Assembly (NCBI GenBank): GCA_027186245.1 | Contig: CP114482.1 | Location: 17,131,209-17,195,208, forward strand | Reading direction: 5' to 3' | Source of the DNA: Coriaria nepalensis | Taxonomy: Eukaryota > Streptophyta > Magnoliopsida > Cucurbitales > Coriariaceae | DNA length: 64,000 nt | In this document: positions 10,921 to 24,780 of the stretch, piece after piece | How the letters are laid out: each line of letters opens with the position of its first letter | Position numbering within the stretch: position 1 is the stretch's first letter | The notes under the pieces: generated by a model | Databases searched by the model: none | What the model saw: the letters and a program-made list of their open reading frames with translations, nothing else | Told to the model about the DNA's origin: nothing | Made by a program: the position numbers and the translations under genes

Positions 10921-12180
10921 GCCGAATTTCATACGTAGTGATTTAGAATGATTTATTGACTAAAAGAGACGCAAAAATATGACTTTAAGGCTAAAAATAT
11001 GCATAGTTGCCATCAATAGATCGATTGCAAGTTATGCCTGAAAGCCACGTTCAAAATACAAAAACAGAATTGGTTCGAAGTGCCTTCAAACAATTTAATG
11101 ATTCAAAAGACTGAGTCATATGCTTTTTAATGCTAAAATAATGCACTGTTGTTTCCAATAGATTAGTTACAAGTTATGTAAGAAAATAATGTTCGAAGGG
11201 CGAAAATAGAATTCGTTCGAATTAATTTAGAATGATTTAATGACTAGAAGAGACTCAGTGACATGACCTTAAGGCTAAACAAATGCATTGTTGCCTATAA
11301 TAGATCAACTGCAAGTTATGCACGAAAGTCATGTTTAAATGCCGAATTTCATACGAAGTGATTTAGAAAGATTTACTGACTAAAAGAGACGCAAAAATAT
11401 GACTTTAAAGCTAAAAAAATGCATAGTTGCCATCAATAGATCAATTGCAAGTTATGCATGAAAGCTACGTTCAAAATACAAAAAGAGAATTCGTTCGAAG
11501 TGCCTTCAAACAATTTAATGATTGAAAAGACTGAGTCATATGCTTTTTATTGCTAAAATAATGCATTGTTGTTTTCAATAGATTAATTACAAGTTATGTA
11601 AGAAAATAATGTTTGTAGGGCGAAAATAGAATTCGTTCGAATTAATTTAGAATGATTTAATGACTAGAAGAGACTCAGTGACATGACCTTAACGCTAAAC
11701 GAATGCATTGTTGCCTATAATAGATCAACTGCAAGTTATGCACGAAAGTCATGTTTAAATGCCGAATTTCATACGAAGTGATTTAGAATGATTTACAGAC
11801 TAAAAGAGACGCAAAAATATGACTATAAGGCTAAAAATATGCATAGTTGCCATCAATAGATCAATTGCAAGTTATGCATGAAAGCCACGTTCAAAATACA
11901 AAAAGGGAATTCGTTCGAAGTGCCTTCAAACAATTTAATGATTGAAAAGACTGAGTCATATGCTTTTTAATGCTAAAATAATGCACTGTTGTTTCCAATA
12001 CATTAATTACAAGTTATGTAAGAAAATAATGTTTGAAGGGCGAAAATAGAATTCGTTCGAATTAATTTAGAATGATTTAATGACTAGAAGAGACTCAGTG
12101 ACATGACCTTAAGGCTAAACAAATGCATTGTTGCCTATAATAGATCGACAGCAAGTTATGCACGAAAGTCATGTTTAAAT
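10921..12180. repeat. Higher-order repeat copy 7, types a-c-d; end of the a-f family
   Basis: Three units. The a unit begins with a private ATACGTAGTG. Type c follows without b, then d (11761) with AAAAGGGAATTC. The d unit ends in TAGATCGACAG, which links it to the next family: the same variant closes the h unit at 12601-13020. The a-f HOR family is not seen to the right of this point, so about 12.18 kb is a junction between two HOR domains. Confidence 0.8.
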
Positions 12181-13860
12181 GCCGAATTTCATACGAAGTG
12201 ATTTAGAATGATTTACTGACTAAAAGAGACGCAAAAATATGACTTTAAGGCTTAAAAAATGCATAGTTGCCATCAATAGATCAATTGCAAGTTATGCATG
12301 AAAGTCGCGTTCAAAATACAAAAAGAGAATTGGTTCGAAGTGCCTTCAAACAATTTAATGATTGAAAAGACTGAGTCATATGCTTTTTAATGCTAAAATA
12401 ATGCATTGTTGTTTGCAATAGATTAATTACAAGTTATGTAAGAAAATAATGTTTGAAGGGCGAAAGTAGAATTCGTTCGTATTAATTTAGAATGATTTAA
12501 TGACTAGAAGAGACTCAGTGACATGATTTTAAGGCTAAACAAATGCATTGTTGCCTATAGTAGATCAACTGCAAGTTATGCACGAAAGTCATGTTTAAAT
12601 GCCGAATTTCATACGAAGTGATTGAGAAAGATTTAATGACTAAAAGAGACGCAAAAATATGACTTTAAGGGTAAAAAAATGCATAGTTGCCATCAATTGA
12701 TCAATTGCAAATTATGCATGAAAGTTGCGTTTTAAATGCAAAAAGAGAATTGGTTCGAAGTGCCTTCAAACAATTTAATGATTGAAAAGACTGAGTGATA
12801 TGCTTTTTAATGCGAAAATAATGCATTGTTTTCTTCAATAGATTAATTACAAGTTATGTAAGAAAATAATGTTTGAAGGGCGCAAATAGAATTTGTTCGA
12901 ATTAATTTAGAATGATTTAATGACTAGAAGAGACTCAGTGACATGACCTTAAGGCTAAACAAATGCATTGTTGCCTATAATAGATCGACAGCAAGTTATG
13001 CACGAAAGTCATGTTTAAATGCCGAATTTCATACGAAGTGATTTAGAATGACTTACTGACTAAAAGAGACGCAAAAATATGACTTTAAGGCTTAAAAAAT
13101 GCATAGTTGCCATCAATAGATCAATTGCAAGTTATGCATGAAAGTCGCGTTCAAAATACAAAAAGAGAATTGGTTCGAAGTGCCTTCAAACAATTTAATG
13201 ATTGAAAAGACTGAGTCATATGCTTTTTAATGCTAAAATAATGCATTGTTGTTTGCAATAGATTAATTACAAGTTATGTAAGAAAATAATGTTTGAAGGG
13301 CGAAAGTAGAATTTGTTCGTATTAATTTAGAATGATTTAATGACTAGAAGAGACTCAGTGACATGATTTTAAGGCTAAACAAATGCATTGTTGCCTATAG
13401 TAGATCAACTGCAAGTTATGCACGAAAGTCATGTTTAAATGCCGAATTTCATACGAAGTGATTGAGAAAGATTTAATGACTAAAAGAGACGCAAAAATAT
13501 GACTTTAAGGGTAAAAAAATGCATAGTTGCCATCAATTGATCAATTGCAAATTATGCATGAAAGTTGCGTTTTAAATGCAAAAAGAGAATTGGTTCGAAG
13601 TGCCTTCAAACAATTTAATGATTGAAAAGACTGAGTGATATGCTTTTTAATGCGAAAATAATGCATTGTTTTCTTCAATAGATTAATTACAAGTTATGTA
13701 AGAAAATAATGTTTGAAGGGCGCAAATAGAATTTGTTCGAATTAATTTAGAATGATTTAATGACTAGAAGAGACTCAGTGACATGATTTTAAGGCTAAAC
13801 AAATGCATTGTTGCCTTCAATAGATCAACTGCGAGTTACGCACGAAAGTCATCTTTAAAG
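12181..13860. repeat. Two-unit block (g-h) duplicated in tandem
   Basis: Units at 12181 (g) and 12601 (h) are repeated at 13021 and 13441 with few changes. Type g has GCTTAAAAAATGC, TCGCGTTCAAAATAC and GTTTGCAATAG. Type h has GATTGAGAAAG, CAATTGATCAATTG, TTGCGTTTTAAATGC, TGCGAAAATAATG and CGCAAATAGAATTTG. Differences between copies include ATTTACTGAC/ACTTACTGAC and GAATTCGTTCGT/GAATTTGTTCGT. The second h ends with the CCTTCAATAG and TTACGC forms of subunit C that precede the variant A subunit at 13861. Confidence 0.85.
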
Positions 13861-16800
13861 GCCGAAATTCGTTCGAAGTGATTTAGAATGATTTACTGAA
13901 AAAAAGATAAGCAAAAATATGACTTTAAGGCTAAAAAAATGCATAGTTGCCATCAATAGATCAATTACAAGTTATGCGTGAAAGTCACGTTCAAAATACA
14001 AAAAGAGAATTCGTTCGAAGTGCCTTCAAACAATTTAATGATTGAAAAGACTGAGTCATATGCTTTTTAATGCTAAAATAATGCATTGTTGTCTTCATTA
14101 TATTAATTACAAGTTATGTAAGAAAATAATAATTGAAGGGCGATAATAGAATTCGTTTGGATTAATTTAGAATGATTTAATGACTAGAAGAGACTCAGTA
14201 ACATGACTTCAAGGCTAAACAAATGGATTGTTGCCTATAATAGATCAACTGCAAGTTACGCACGAAAGTCATGTTTAAATGCCGAATTTCATGCGAAGTG
14301 ATTTAGAATGATTTACTGACTAAAAGAGATGCAAAAATATGACTTTAAGGCTAAAAATATGCATAGTTGCCATCAATAGATCAATTGCAAGTTATGCATG
14401 AAAGCCACGTTCAAAATACAAAAAGAGAATTGGTTTGAAGTGCCTTCAAACAATTTAATGATTGAAAAGACTGAGTCATATGCTTTTTATTGCTAAAATA
14501 ATGCATTGGTGTTTTCAATAGATTAATTACAAGTTATGTAACAAATAATGTTTGTAGGGCGAAAATAGAATTCGTTCGAATTAATTTAGAATGATTTAAT
14601 GACTAGAAGAGACTCAGTGACATGACCTTAAGGCTAAACAAATGCATTGTTGTCTATAATAGATCAACTGCAAGTTATGCACAAAAGTCATGTTTAAATG
14701 CCGAATTTCATACGAAGTGATTTAGAATGATTTACTGACTAAAAGAAACGCAAAAATATGACTTTAAGGCTTAAAAAATGCATAGTTGCCATCAATAGAT
14801 CAATTGCAAGTTATGGATGAAAGCCACATTCAAAATACAAAAAGAGAATTGGTTCGAAGTGCCTTCAAACAATTTAATGATTGAAAAGACTGAGTCATAT
14901 GCTTTTTAATGCTAAAATAATGCATTGTTATTTTCAGTAGATTAATTACAAGTTATGTAAGAAAATAATGTTTGAAGGGCGAAAATAGAATTCGTTCGAA
15001 TTAATTTAGAATGATTTAATGACTAGAAGAGACTCAGTGACATGACTTTAAGGCTAAACAAATGCATTGTTGCCTATAGTAGATCAACTGCAAGTTATGC
15101 AGGAAAGTCATGTTTAAATGCCGAATTTCATACGAAGTGATTTAGAAAGGTTTAATGACCAAAAGAGACGCAAAAATAAGACTTTAAGGGTAAAAAATGC
15201 ATAGTTGCCATTAATTGATCAATTGCAAATTATGCTTGAAAGTTGCGTTTTAAATGCAAAAAGAGAATTGGTTCGAAGTGCCTTCAAACAATTTAATGAT
15301 TGAAAAGACTGAGTGATATGCTTTTTAATGCGAAAATATTGCATTGTTTTCTTCAATAGATTAATTACAAGTTATGTAAGAAAATAATGTTTGAAGGGCG
15401 CAAATAGAATTTGTTCGAATTAATTTAGAATGATTTAATGACTAGAAGAGACTCAGTGACATGATTATAAGGCTAAACAAATGCATTGTTGCCTTCAATA
15501 GATCAACTGCAAGTTACGCACGAAAGTCATGTTTAAAGGCCGAAATTCGTTCGAAGTGATTTAGAATGATTTACTGAAAAAAAGATATGCAAAAATATGA
15601 CTTTAAGGCTAAAAAAATGCATAGTTGCCATCAATAGATCAATTACAAGTTATGCATGAAAGTCGCGTTCAAAATACAGAAAGAGAATTCGTTCGGAGTG
15701 CCTTCAAACAATTTAATGATTGAAAAGACTGAGTCATATGCTTTTTAATGCTAAAATAATGCATTGTTGTCTTCATTATATTAATTACAAGTTATGTAAG
15801 AAAATAATGTTTGAAGGGCGATAATAGAATTCGTTTGGATTAATTTAGAATGATTTAATGACTAGAAGACACTCAGTAACATGACTTCAAGGCTAAACAA
15901 ATGCATTGTTGCCTATAGTAGATCAACTGCAAGTTATGCACGAAAGTCATGTTTAAATGCCGAATTTCATACGAAGTGATTTAGAAAAATTTAATGGCTA
16001 AAAGAGACGCAAAAATATGACTTTAAGGCTTAAAAAATGCAAAGTTGCCATCAATAGATCAATTGCAAGTTATGCATGAAAGTCGCGTTCTAAATGCAAA
16101 AAGAGAATTGGTTCTAAGTGCCTTCAAACAATTTAATGTTTGAAAGGACTGAGTGATATGCTTTTTAATGCGAAAATAATGCATTGTTTTCTTCAATAGA
16201 TTAATTACCAGTTATGTAAGAAAATAATGTTTGAAGGGCGCAAATAGAATTTGTTCGAATTAATTTAGAATGATTTAATGACTAGAAGAGACTCAGTGAC
16301 ATGATTTTAAGGCTAAACAAATGCATTGTTGCCTATAGTAGATCAACTGCAAGTTATGCACGAAAGTCATGTTTAAATGCCGAATTTCATACGAAGTGAT
16401 TTAGAATGATTAACTGACTAAAAGAGACGCAAAAATATGACTTTAAGGCTTAAAAAATGCATTGTTGCCATCAATAGATCAATTGCATGTTATGCATGAA
16501 AGTCGCGTTCTAAATGCAAAAAGAGAATTGGTTCGAAGTGCCTTCAAACAATTTAATGATTGAAAAGACTGAGTGATATACTTTTTATTGTTAAAATAAT
16601 GCATTGTTGTCTTCAATAGATTAATTACAAGTTATGTAAGAAAATAATGTTTGAAGGGCGATAATAGAATTCGTTCGAATTAATTTAGAATGATTTAATG
16701 ACTAGAAGAGACTCAGTAACATGACTTCAAGGCTAAACAAATGCATTGTTCCCTATAATAGATCAACTGTAAGTTATGCACGAAAGTCATGTTTAAATGC

Positions 16801-19800
16801 CGAATTTCATACGAAGTGATTTAGAATGATTTACTGACTAAAAGAGACGCCAAAATATGACTTTATGGCTTAAAAAATGCATAGTTTCCATCAATAGATC
16901 AATTGCAAGTTTTGCATGAAAGCCACGTTCAAAATACAAAAAGAGAATTGGTTCGAAGTGCCTTCAAACAATTTAATGATTGAAAAGACTGAGTCATATG
17001 CTTTTTATTGCTAAAATAATGCATTGTTGTTTTCAATAGATTAATTACAAGTTATGTAAGAAAATAACGTTTGTAGGGCGAAAATAGAATTCGTTCGAAT
17101 TAATTTAGAATGATTTAATGACTAGAAGAGACTCAGTGACATGACCTTAAGGCTAAACAAATGCATTGTTGCCTATAATAGATCAACTGCAAGTTATGCA
17201 CGAAAGTCATATTTAAATGCTGAATTTCATACGAAGTGATTTAGAATGATTTACTGACTAAAAGAGACACAAAAATATGACTTTAAGGCTTAAAAAATGC
17301 ATTGTTGCCATCAATAGATCAATTGCATGTTATGCATGAAAGTCGCGTTCTAAATGCAAAAAGAGAATTGGTTCGAAGTGCCTTCAAACAATTTAATGAT
17401 TGAAAAGACTGAGTCATATGCTTTTTAATGCTAAAATAATGCATTGTTGTTTTCAATAGATTAATTACAAGTTATGTAGGAAAATAATGTTTGTAGGGCG
17501 AAAATAGAATTCGTTCGAATTAATTTAGAATCATTTAATGACTAGAAGAGACTCAGTGACATGACTTTAAGGCTAAACAAATGCATTGTTGCCTATAGTA
17601 GATCAACTGTAAGTTATGCACGAAAGTCTTGTTTAAATGCCGAATTTCATACGAAGTGAATTAAAAAGATTTAATGACTAAAAGAGACGCAAAAATATGA
17701 CTTTAAGGGTGAAAAAATGCATAGTTGCCATCAGTTGATCAATTGCAAATTATGCATGAAAGTTGCGTTTTAAATGCAAAAAGAGAATTGGTTCGAAGTG
17801 CCTTCAAACAATTTAATGATTGAAAAGACTGAGTGATAGGCTTTTGAATGCCAAATAATGCATTGTTTTCTTCAATAGATTAATTACAAGTTATGTAAGA
17901 AAATAATGTTTAAAGGGCGCAAATAGAATTTGTTCGAATTAATTTAGAATGATTTAATGACTAGAAGAGACTCAGTGACATGACTTTAAGGCTAAACAAA
18001 TGCATTGTTAGCTATAGTAGATCAGCTGCAAGTTATGCACGAAAGTCATGTTTAAATGCCGAATTTCATACGAAGTGATTTAGAAAGATTTAATGACTAA
18101 AAGAGACGCAAAAATATGACTTTAGGGCTAAAAAAATGCATAGTTGCCATCAATAGATCAATTATAAGTTATGCATGAAAGTCGCGTTCTAAATGCAAAA
18201 AGAGAATTGGTTCGAAGTGCCTTCAAACAATTTAATGATTGAAAAGACTGAGTGATATACTTTTTATTGTTAAAATAATGCATTGTTGTCTTCAATAGAT
18301 TAATAACAAGTTATGTAAGAAAATAATGTTTGAAGGGCGATAATAGAATTCGTTCGAATTAATTTAGAATGATTTAATAACTAGAAGAGACTCAGTAACA
18401 TGACTTCAAGGCTAAACAAATGCATTGTTCCCTATAATAGATCAACTGTAAGTTATGCACGAAAGTCATGTTTAAATGCCGAATTTCATACGAAGTGATT
18501 TAGAATGATTTACTTACTAAAAGAGACGCAAAAATATGACTTTATGGCTTAAAAAATGCATAGTCGCCATCAATAGATCAATTGCAAATTATGCATGAAA
18601 GTTGCGTTCTAAATGCAAAAAGAGAATTGGTTCGAAGTGCCTTCAAACAATTTAATGATTGAAAAGACTGAGTCATATGCTTTTTAATGCTACAATAATG
18701 CATTGTTGTTTTCAATAGATTAATTACAAGTTATGTAAGAAAATAATGTTTGAAGGGCGAAAGTAGAATTCGTTCGAATTAATTTAGAATGATTTAATGA
18801 CTAGAAGAGACTCAGTGACATGACTTTAAGGCTAAACAAATGCATTGTTGCCTATAGTAGATCAACTGCAAGTTATGCACGAAAGTCATGTTCAAATGCC
18901 GAATTTCAGACGAAGTGATTTATAAGGATTTAATGGCTAAAAGAGACGCAAAAATATGACTTTAAGGCTAAAAAAATGCATAGTTGCCATCAATAGATCA
19001 ATTACAAGTTATGCATGAAAGTCGCGTTCTAAATGCAAAAAGAGAATTGGTTCGAAGTGCCTTCAAACAATTTAATGATTGAAAAGACTGAGTGATATGC
19101 TTATTAATGCGAAAATAATGCATTTTTTTCTTCAATAGATTAATTACGAGTTATGTAAGAAAATAATGTCTAAAGGGTGCAAATAGAATTTGTTCGAATT
19201 AATTTAGAATGATTTAATGACTAGAAGAGACTCAGTGACATGACTTTAAGGCTAAACAAATGCATTGTTGCCTTCAATAGATCAACTGCAAGTTACGTAC
19301 GAAAGTCATGTTTAAAGGCCGAAATTCGTTCGAAGTGATTTAGAATGATTTACTGAAAAAAAGAGACGCAAAAATATGACTTTAAGGCTAAAAAAATGCA
19401 TAGTTGCTATCAATAGATCAATTACAAGTTATGCATGAAAGCCGCGTTCTAAATACAAAAAGGGAATTGGTTTGAAGTGCCTTCAAACAATTTAATGATT
19501 GAAAACACTGAGTCATATGCTTTTTAATGCTAAAATAATGCATTGTTGTTTTCAATAGATTAATTACAAGTTATGTAAGAAAATAATGTATGAAGGGCGA
19601 AAATAGAATTCGTTCGAATTAATTTAGAATGATTTAATGACTAGAAGAGACTCAGTGACATGACCTTAAGGCTAAACAAATGCTTTGTTGCCTATAATAG
19701 ATCAACTGCAAGTTATGCACGAAAGTCATGTTTAAATGCCGAATTTCATACGAAGTGATTTAGAAAGATTTACTGACTAAAAGAGACGGAAAAATATGAC

Positions 19801-21840
19801 TTTAAGGCTAAAAAAATGCATAGTTGCCATCAATAGATCAATTGCAAGTTTTGCATGAAAGCCACGTTCAAAATACAAAAAGAGAATTGGTTCGAAGTGC
19901 CTTCAAACGATTTAATGATTGAAAAGACTGAGTCATATGCTTTTTATTGCTAAAATAATGCATTGTTGTTTTCAATAGATTAATTACAAGTTATGTAAGA
20001 AAATAACGTTTGTAGGGCGAAAATAGAATTCGTTCGAATTAATTTAGAATGATTTAATGACTAGAAGAGACTCAGTGACATGACCTTAAGGCTAAACAAA
20101 TGCATTGTTGCCTATAATAGATCAACTGCAAGTTATGCACGAAAGTCATATTTAAATGCTGAATTTCATACGAAGTGATTTAGAATGATTTACTGACTAA
20201 AAGAGACACAAAAAATATGACTTTAAGGGTAAAAAAATGCATAGTTGCCATCAATAGATCAATTGCAAGTTATGCATGAAAGTCGAGTTCTAAATGCAAA
20301 AAGAGAATTGGTTCGAAGTGCCTTCAAACAATTTAATGATTGAAAAGACTGAGTGATATGATTTTTTAATGCAAAAATAATGCATTGTTTTCTTCAATAG
20401 ATTAATTACAAGTTATGTAAGAAAATAATGTTTAAAGGGCGCAAATAGAATTTGTTCGAATTAATTTAGAATGATTTAATGACTAGAAGAGACTCAGTGA
20501 CATGACCTTAAGGCTAAACAAATGCTTTGTTGCCTATAATAGATCAACTGCAAGTTATGCACGAAAGTCATGTTTAAATGCCGAATTTCATACGAAGTGA
20601 TTTAGAAAGATTTACTGACTAAAAGAGACGCAAAAATATGACTTTAAGGCTAAAAAAATGCATAGTTGCCATCAATAGATCAATTGCAAGTTTTGCATGA
20701 AAGCCACGTTCAAAATACAAAAAGAGAATTGGTTCGAAGTGCCTTCAAACAATTTAACGATTAAAAAGACTGAGTCATATGCTTTTTAATGCTAAAATAA
20801 TGCATTGTTGTTTTCAATAGATTAATTACAAGTTATGTAAGAAAATAATGTTTGAAGGGTGAAAGTAGAATTCGGTCGAATGAATTTAGAATGATTTAAT
20901 GACTAGAAGAGACTCAGTGACATGACTTTAAGGCTAAACAAATGCATTGTTGGCTATAGTAGATCAACTGCAAGTTATGCACGAAAGTCATGTTTAAATG
21001 CCGAATTTCATACGAAGTGATTTAGAAAGATTTAATGACTAAAAGAGACGCAAAAATAAGACTTTAAGGGTCAAAAAATGCATAGTTGCCATCAATTGAT
21101 CAATTGCAAATTATGCATGAAAGTTGCGTTTTAAAGGCAAAAAGAGAATTGGTTCGAAGTGCCTTCAAACAATTTAATGATTGAAAAGACTGAGTGATAT
21201 GATTTTTTAATGCAAAAATAATGCATTGTTTTCTTCAATAGATTAATTACAAGTTAGGTAAGAAAATAATGTTTAAAGGGCGCAAATAGAATTTGTTCGA
21301 ATTAATTTAGAATGATTTAATGACTATAAGAGACTCAGTGACATGACTTTAAGGCTAAACAAATGCATTTATGCCTTCAATAGATCAACTGCAAGTTACG
21401 CACGAAAGTCGTGTTTAAAGGCCGAAATTCGTTCGAAGTGATTTAGAATGATTTACTGAAAAAAAGAGACGCAAAAATATGACTTTAAGGCTAAAAAAAT
21501 GCATAGTTGCCATCAATAGATCAATTACAGGTTATGCATGAAAGCCGCGTTCTAAATACAAAAAGAGAATTGGTTCGAAGTGCCTTCAAACAATTTAATG
21601 ATTGAAAAGACTGAGTCATATGCTTTTTAATGCTAAAATAATGCATTGTTGTTTTCAATAGATTAATTACAAGTTATGTAAGAAAATAATGTTTGAAGGG
21701 CGAAAATAGAATTCGTTCGAATTAATTTAGAATGATTTAATGACTAGAAGAGACTCAGTGACATGACCTTAAGGCTAAACAAATGCATTGTTGCCTATAA
21801 TAGATCAACTGCAAGTTATGCACGAAAGTCATGTTTAAAT
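13861..21840. repeat. Diverged mosaic of 420-bp units with small indels
   Basis: Nineteen units with many private changes. Spacing slips for the first time. There are 1-bp losses in the units at 14281 (near 14541), 15120 (near 15191) and 17639 (near 17850). The unit at 20158 gains 2 bp and the unit at 21000 gains 1 bp, which restores the starting phase at 21421. Local copying is visible. GATATACTTTTTATTG at about 16575 recurs 1679-1680 bases later. CAAGTTTTGC with ATAACGTTTG in the unit at 16799 recurs in the unit at 19738. TGCTTTGTTGCC near 19680 recurs near 20523. No gene or foreign insert is seen. Confidence 0.85.
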
Positions 21841-24780
21841 GCCGAATTTCATACGAAGTGATTTAGAAAGATTTAATGACTAAAAGAGACGCAAAAATAT
21901 GACTTTAAGGGTAAAAAAATGCATAGTTGCCATCAATAGATCAATTGCAAATTATGCATGAAAGTTGCGTTCTAAATGCAAAAAGAGAATTGGTTCGAAG
22001 TGCCTTCAAACAATTTAGTGATTGAAAAGCCTGAGTGATATGCTTTTTAATGCGAAAATAATGCATTGTTTTCTTCAATAGATTAAATACAAGTTATGTA
22101 AGAAAATAAAGTTCGAAGGGCGCAAATAGAATTTGTTCGAATTAATTTAGAATGATTTAATGACTAGAAGAGACTCAGTGACATGACTTTATAGCAAGAC
22201 AAATGCATTGTTGCCTATAATAGATCAACTGCAAGTTATGCACGAAAGTCACGTTTAAATGCCGAATTTCATACGAAGTGATTTAGAAAGATTTAATGAC
22301 TAAAAGAGACGCAAAAATATGGCTTTAAGGGTAAAAAAATGCATAGTTTCCATCAATAGATCAATTGCAAATTATGCATGAAAGTTGCGTTCTGAATGCA
22401 AAAAGAGAATTGGTTCGAAGTGCTTTCAAACAATTTAGTGATTGAAAAGACTGAGTCACATGCTTTTTAATGCTAAAATAATGCATTGTTGTCTTCATTA
22501 TACTAATTACAAGTTATCTAAGAAAATAATGTTTGAAGGGCGATAATAGAATTCGTTCGAATTAATTTAGAATGATTTAATGACGAGAAGAGACTCAGTA
22601 ACATGACTTCAAGGCTAAACAAATGCATTGTTGCCTATAATAGATCAACTGCAAGTTATGCACGAAAGTCATGTTTAAATGCCGAATTTCATACGAAGTG
22701 ATTTAGAAAGATTTAATGACTAAAAGAGACGCAAAAATATGACTTTAAGGGTAAAAAAATGCATAGTTGCCATCAATAGATCAATTGCAAATTATGCATG
22801 AAAGTTGCGTTCTAAATGCAAAAAGAGAATTGGTTCGAAGTGCCTTCAAACAATTTAGTGATTGAAAAGCCTGAGTGATATGCTTTTTAATGCGAAAATA
22901 ATGCATTGTTTTCTTCAATAGATTAAATACAACTTATGTAAGAAAATAAAGTTCGAAGGGCGCAAATAGATTTTGTTCGAATTAATTTACAATGATTTAA
23001 TGACTAGAAGAGACTCAGTGACATGACTTTAAGGCTAAACAAATGCATTGTTGCCTATAGTAGAGCAACTACAAGTTATGCACGAAAGTCATGTTTAAAT
23101 GCCGAATTTCATACGAAGTGATTTAGAAAGATTTAATGACTAAAAGAGACGCGAAAATATGACTTTAAGGCTTAAAAAATGCATAGTTGCCATCAATAGA
23201 TCGATTGCAAGTTATGCATGAAAGTCGCGTTCTAAATGCAAAAAGAGAATTGGTTCGAAGTGCCTTCAAACAATTTAATGATTGAAAAGACTGAGTCACA
23301 TGCTTTTTAGTGCTAAAATAATGCATTGTTGTCTTCATTATACTAATTACAAGTTATGTAAGAAAATAATGTTTGAAGGGCGATAATAGAATTCGTTCGA
23401 ATTAATTTAGAATGATTTAATGACGAGAAGAGACTCAGTAACATGACTTCAAGGCTAAACAAATGCATTGTTGCCTATAATAGATCAACTGCAAGTTATG
23501 CACGAAAGTCATGTTTAAATGCCGAATTTCATACGAAGTGATTTAGAAAGATTTAATGACTAAAAGAGACGCAAAAATATGGCTTTAAGGGTAAAAAAAT
23601 GCATAGTTTCCATCAATAGATCAATTGCAAATTATGCATGAAAGTTGCGTTCTAAATACAAAAAGAGGATTGGTTCTAAGTGCCTTCAAACAATTTAGTG
23701 ATTGAAAAGCCTGAGTGATATGCTTTTTAATGCGAAAATAATGCATTGTTTTCTTCAATAGATTAAATACAAGTTATGTAAGAAAATAAAGTTCGAAGGG
23801 CGCAAATAGAATTTGTTCGAATTAATTTAGAATGATTTAATGACTAGAAGAGACTCAGTGACATGACTTTAAGGCTAAACAAATGCATTGTTGCCTATAG
23901 TAGATCACCTACAAGTTATGCACGAAAGTCATGTTTAAATGCCGAATTTCATACGAAGTGATTTAGAAAGATTTAATGACTAAAAGAGACGCGAAAATAT
24001 GACTTTAAGGCTTAAAAAATGCATAGTTGCCATCAATAGATCGATTGCAAGTTATGCATGAAAGTCGCGTTCTAAATGCAAAAAGAGAATTGGTTCGAAG
24101 TGCCTTCAAACAATTTAATGATTGAAAAGACTGAGTCATATGCTTTTTAATGCTAAAATAATGCATTGTTGTCTTCATTATACTAATTACAAGTTATGTA
24201 AGAAAATAATGTTTGAAGGGCGATAATAGAATTCGTTCGAATTAATTTAGAATAATTTAATGACTAGAAGAGACTCAGTAACATGATTTCAAGGCTAAAC
24301 AAATGCATTGTTGCCTATAATAGATCAACTGCAAGTTATGCACGAAAGTCATGTTTAAATGCCGAATTTCATACGAAGTGATTTAGAAAGATTTAATGAC
24401 TAAAAGAGACGCAAAAATATGGCTTTAAGGGTAAAAAAATGCATAGTTGCCATCAATAGATCAATTGCAAATTATGCATGAAAGTTGCGTTCTAAATGCA
24501 AAAAGAGAATTGGTTCGAAGTGCCTCGAAACAATTTAGTGATTGAAAAGACTGAGTGATATGCTTTTTAATGCGAAAATAATGCATTGTTTTCTTCAATA
24601 GATTAAATACAAGTTATGTAAGAAAATAAAGTTCGAAGGGCGCAAATAGAATTTGTTCGAATTAATTTAGAATGATTTAATGACTAGAAGAGACTCAGTG
24701 ACATGACTTTAAGGCTAAACAAATGCATTGTTGCCTATAGTAGATCAACTACAAGTTATGCACGAAAGTCATGTTTAAAT
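21841..24780. repeat. Two-unit higher-order repeat, 840-bp period
   Basis: Seven units in which two kinds alternate. One has TTTAGTGATTG, GATTAAATAC and AATAAAGTTCG in subunit B (units at 21841, 22681, 23521, 24361). The other has TACTAATTAC and CGATAATAG (units at 22261, 23101, 23941). Subunit A variants such as GGCTTTAAGGG with ATAGTTTCC and GCGAAAATATG do not stay fixed to one kind, so exchange has also moved single subunits. GACGAGAAGAG in C marks 22561-22600 and 23401-23440. Confidence 0.8.

Noticed and set aside
1..12180. CRISPR array (regular repeats)
   Set aside because: Units are 420 bp with no unique spacers between short repeats; the whole unit is repeated.
12330..12345. RNA polymerase III box B-like GGTTCGAAGTG in subunit B
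   Set aside because: GGTTCGA fits, but the closing CC of the box is TG here and I found no convincing A box at the right distance upstream; no tRNA-like fold is evident.
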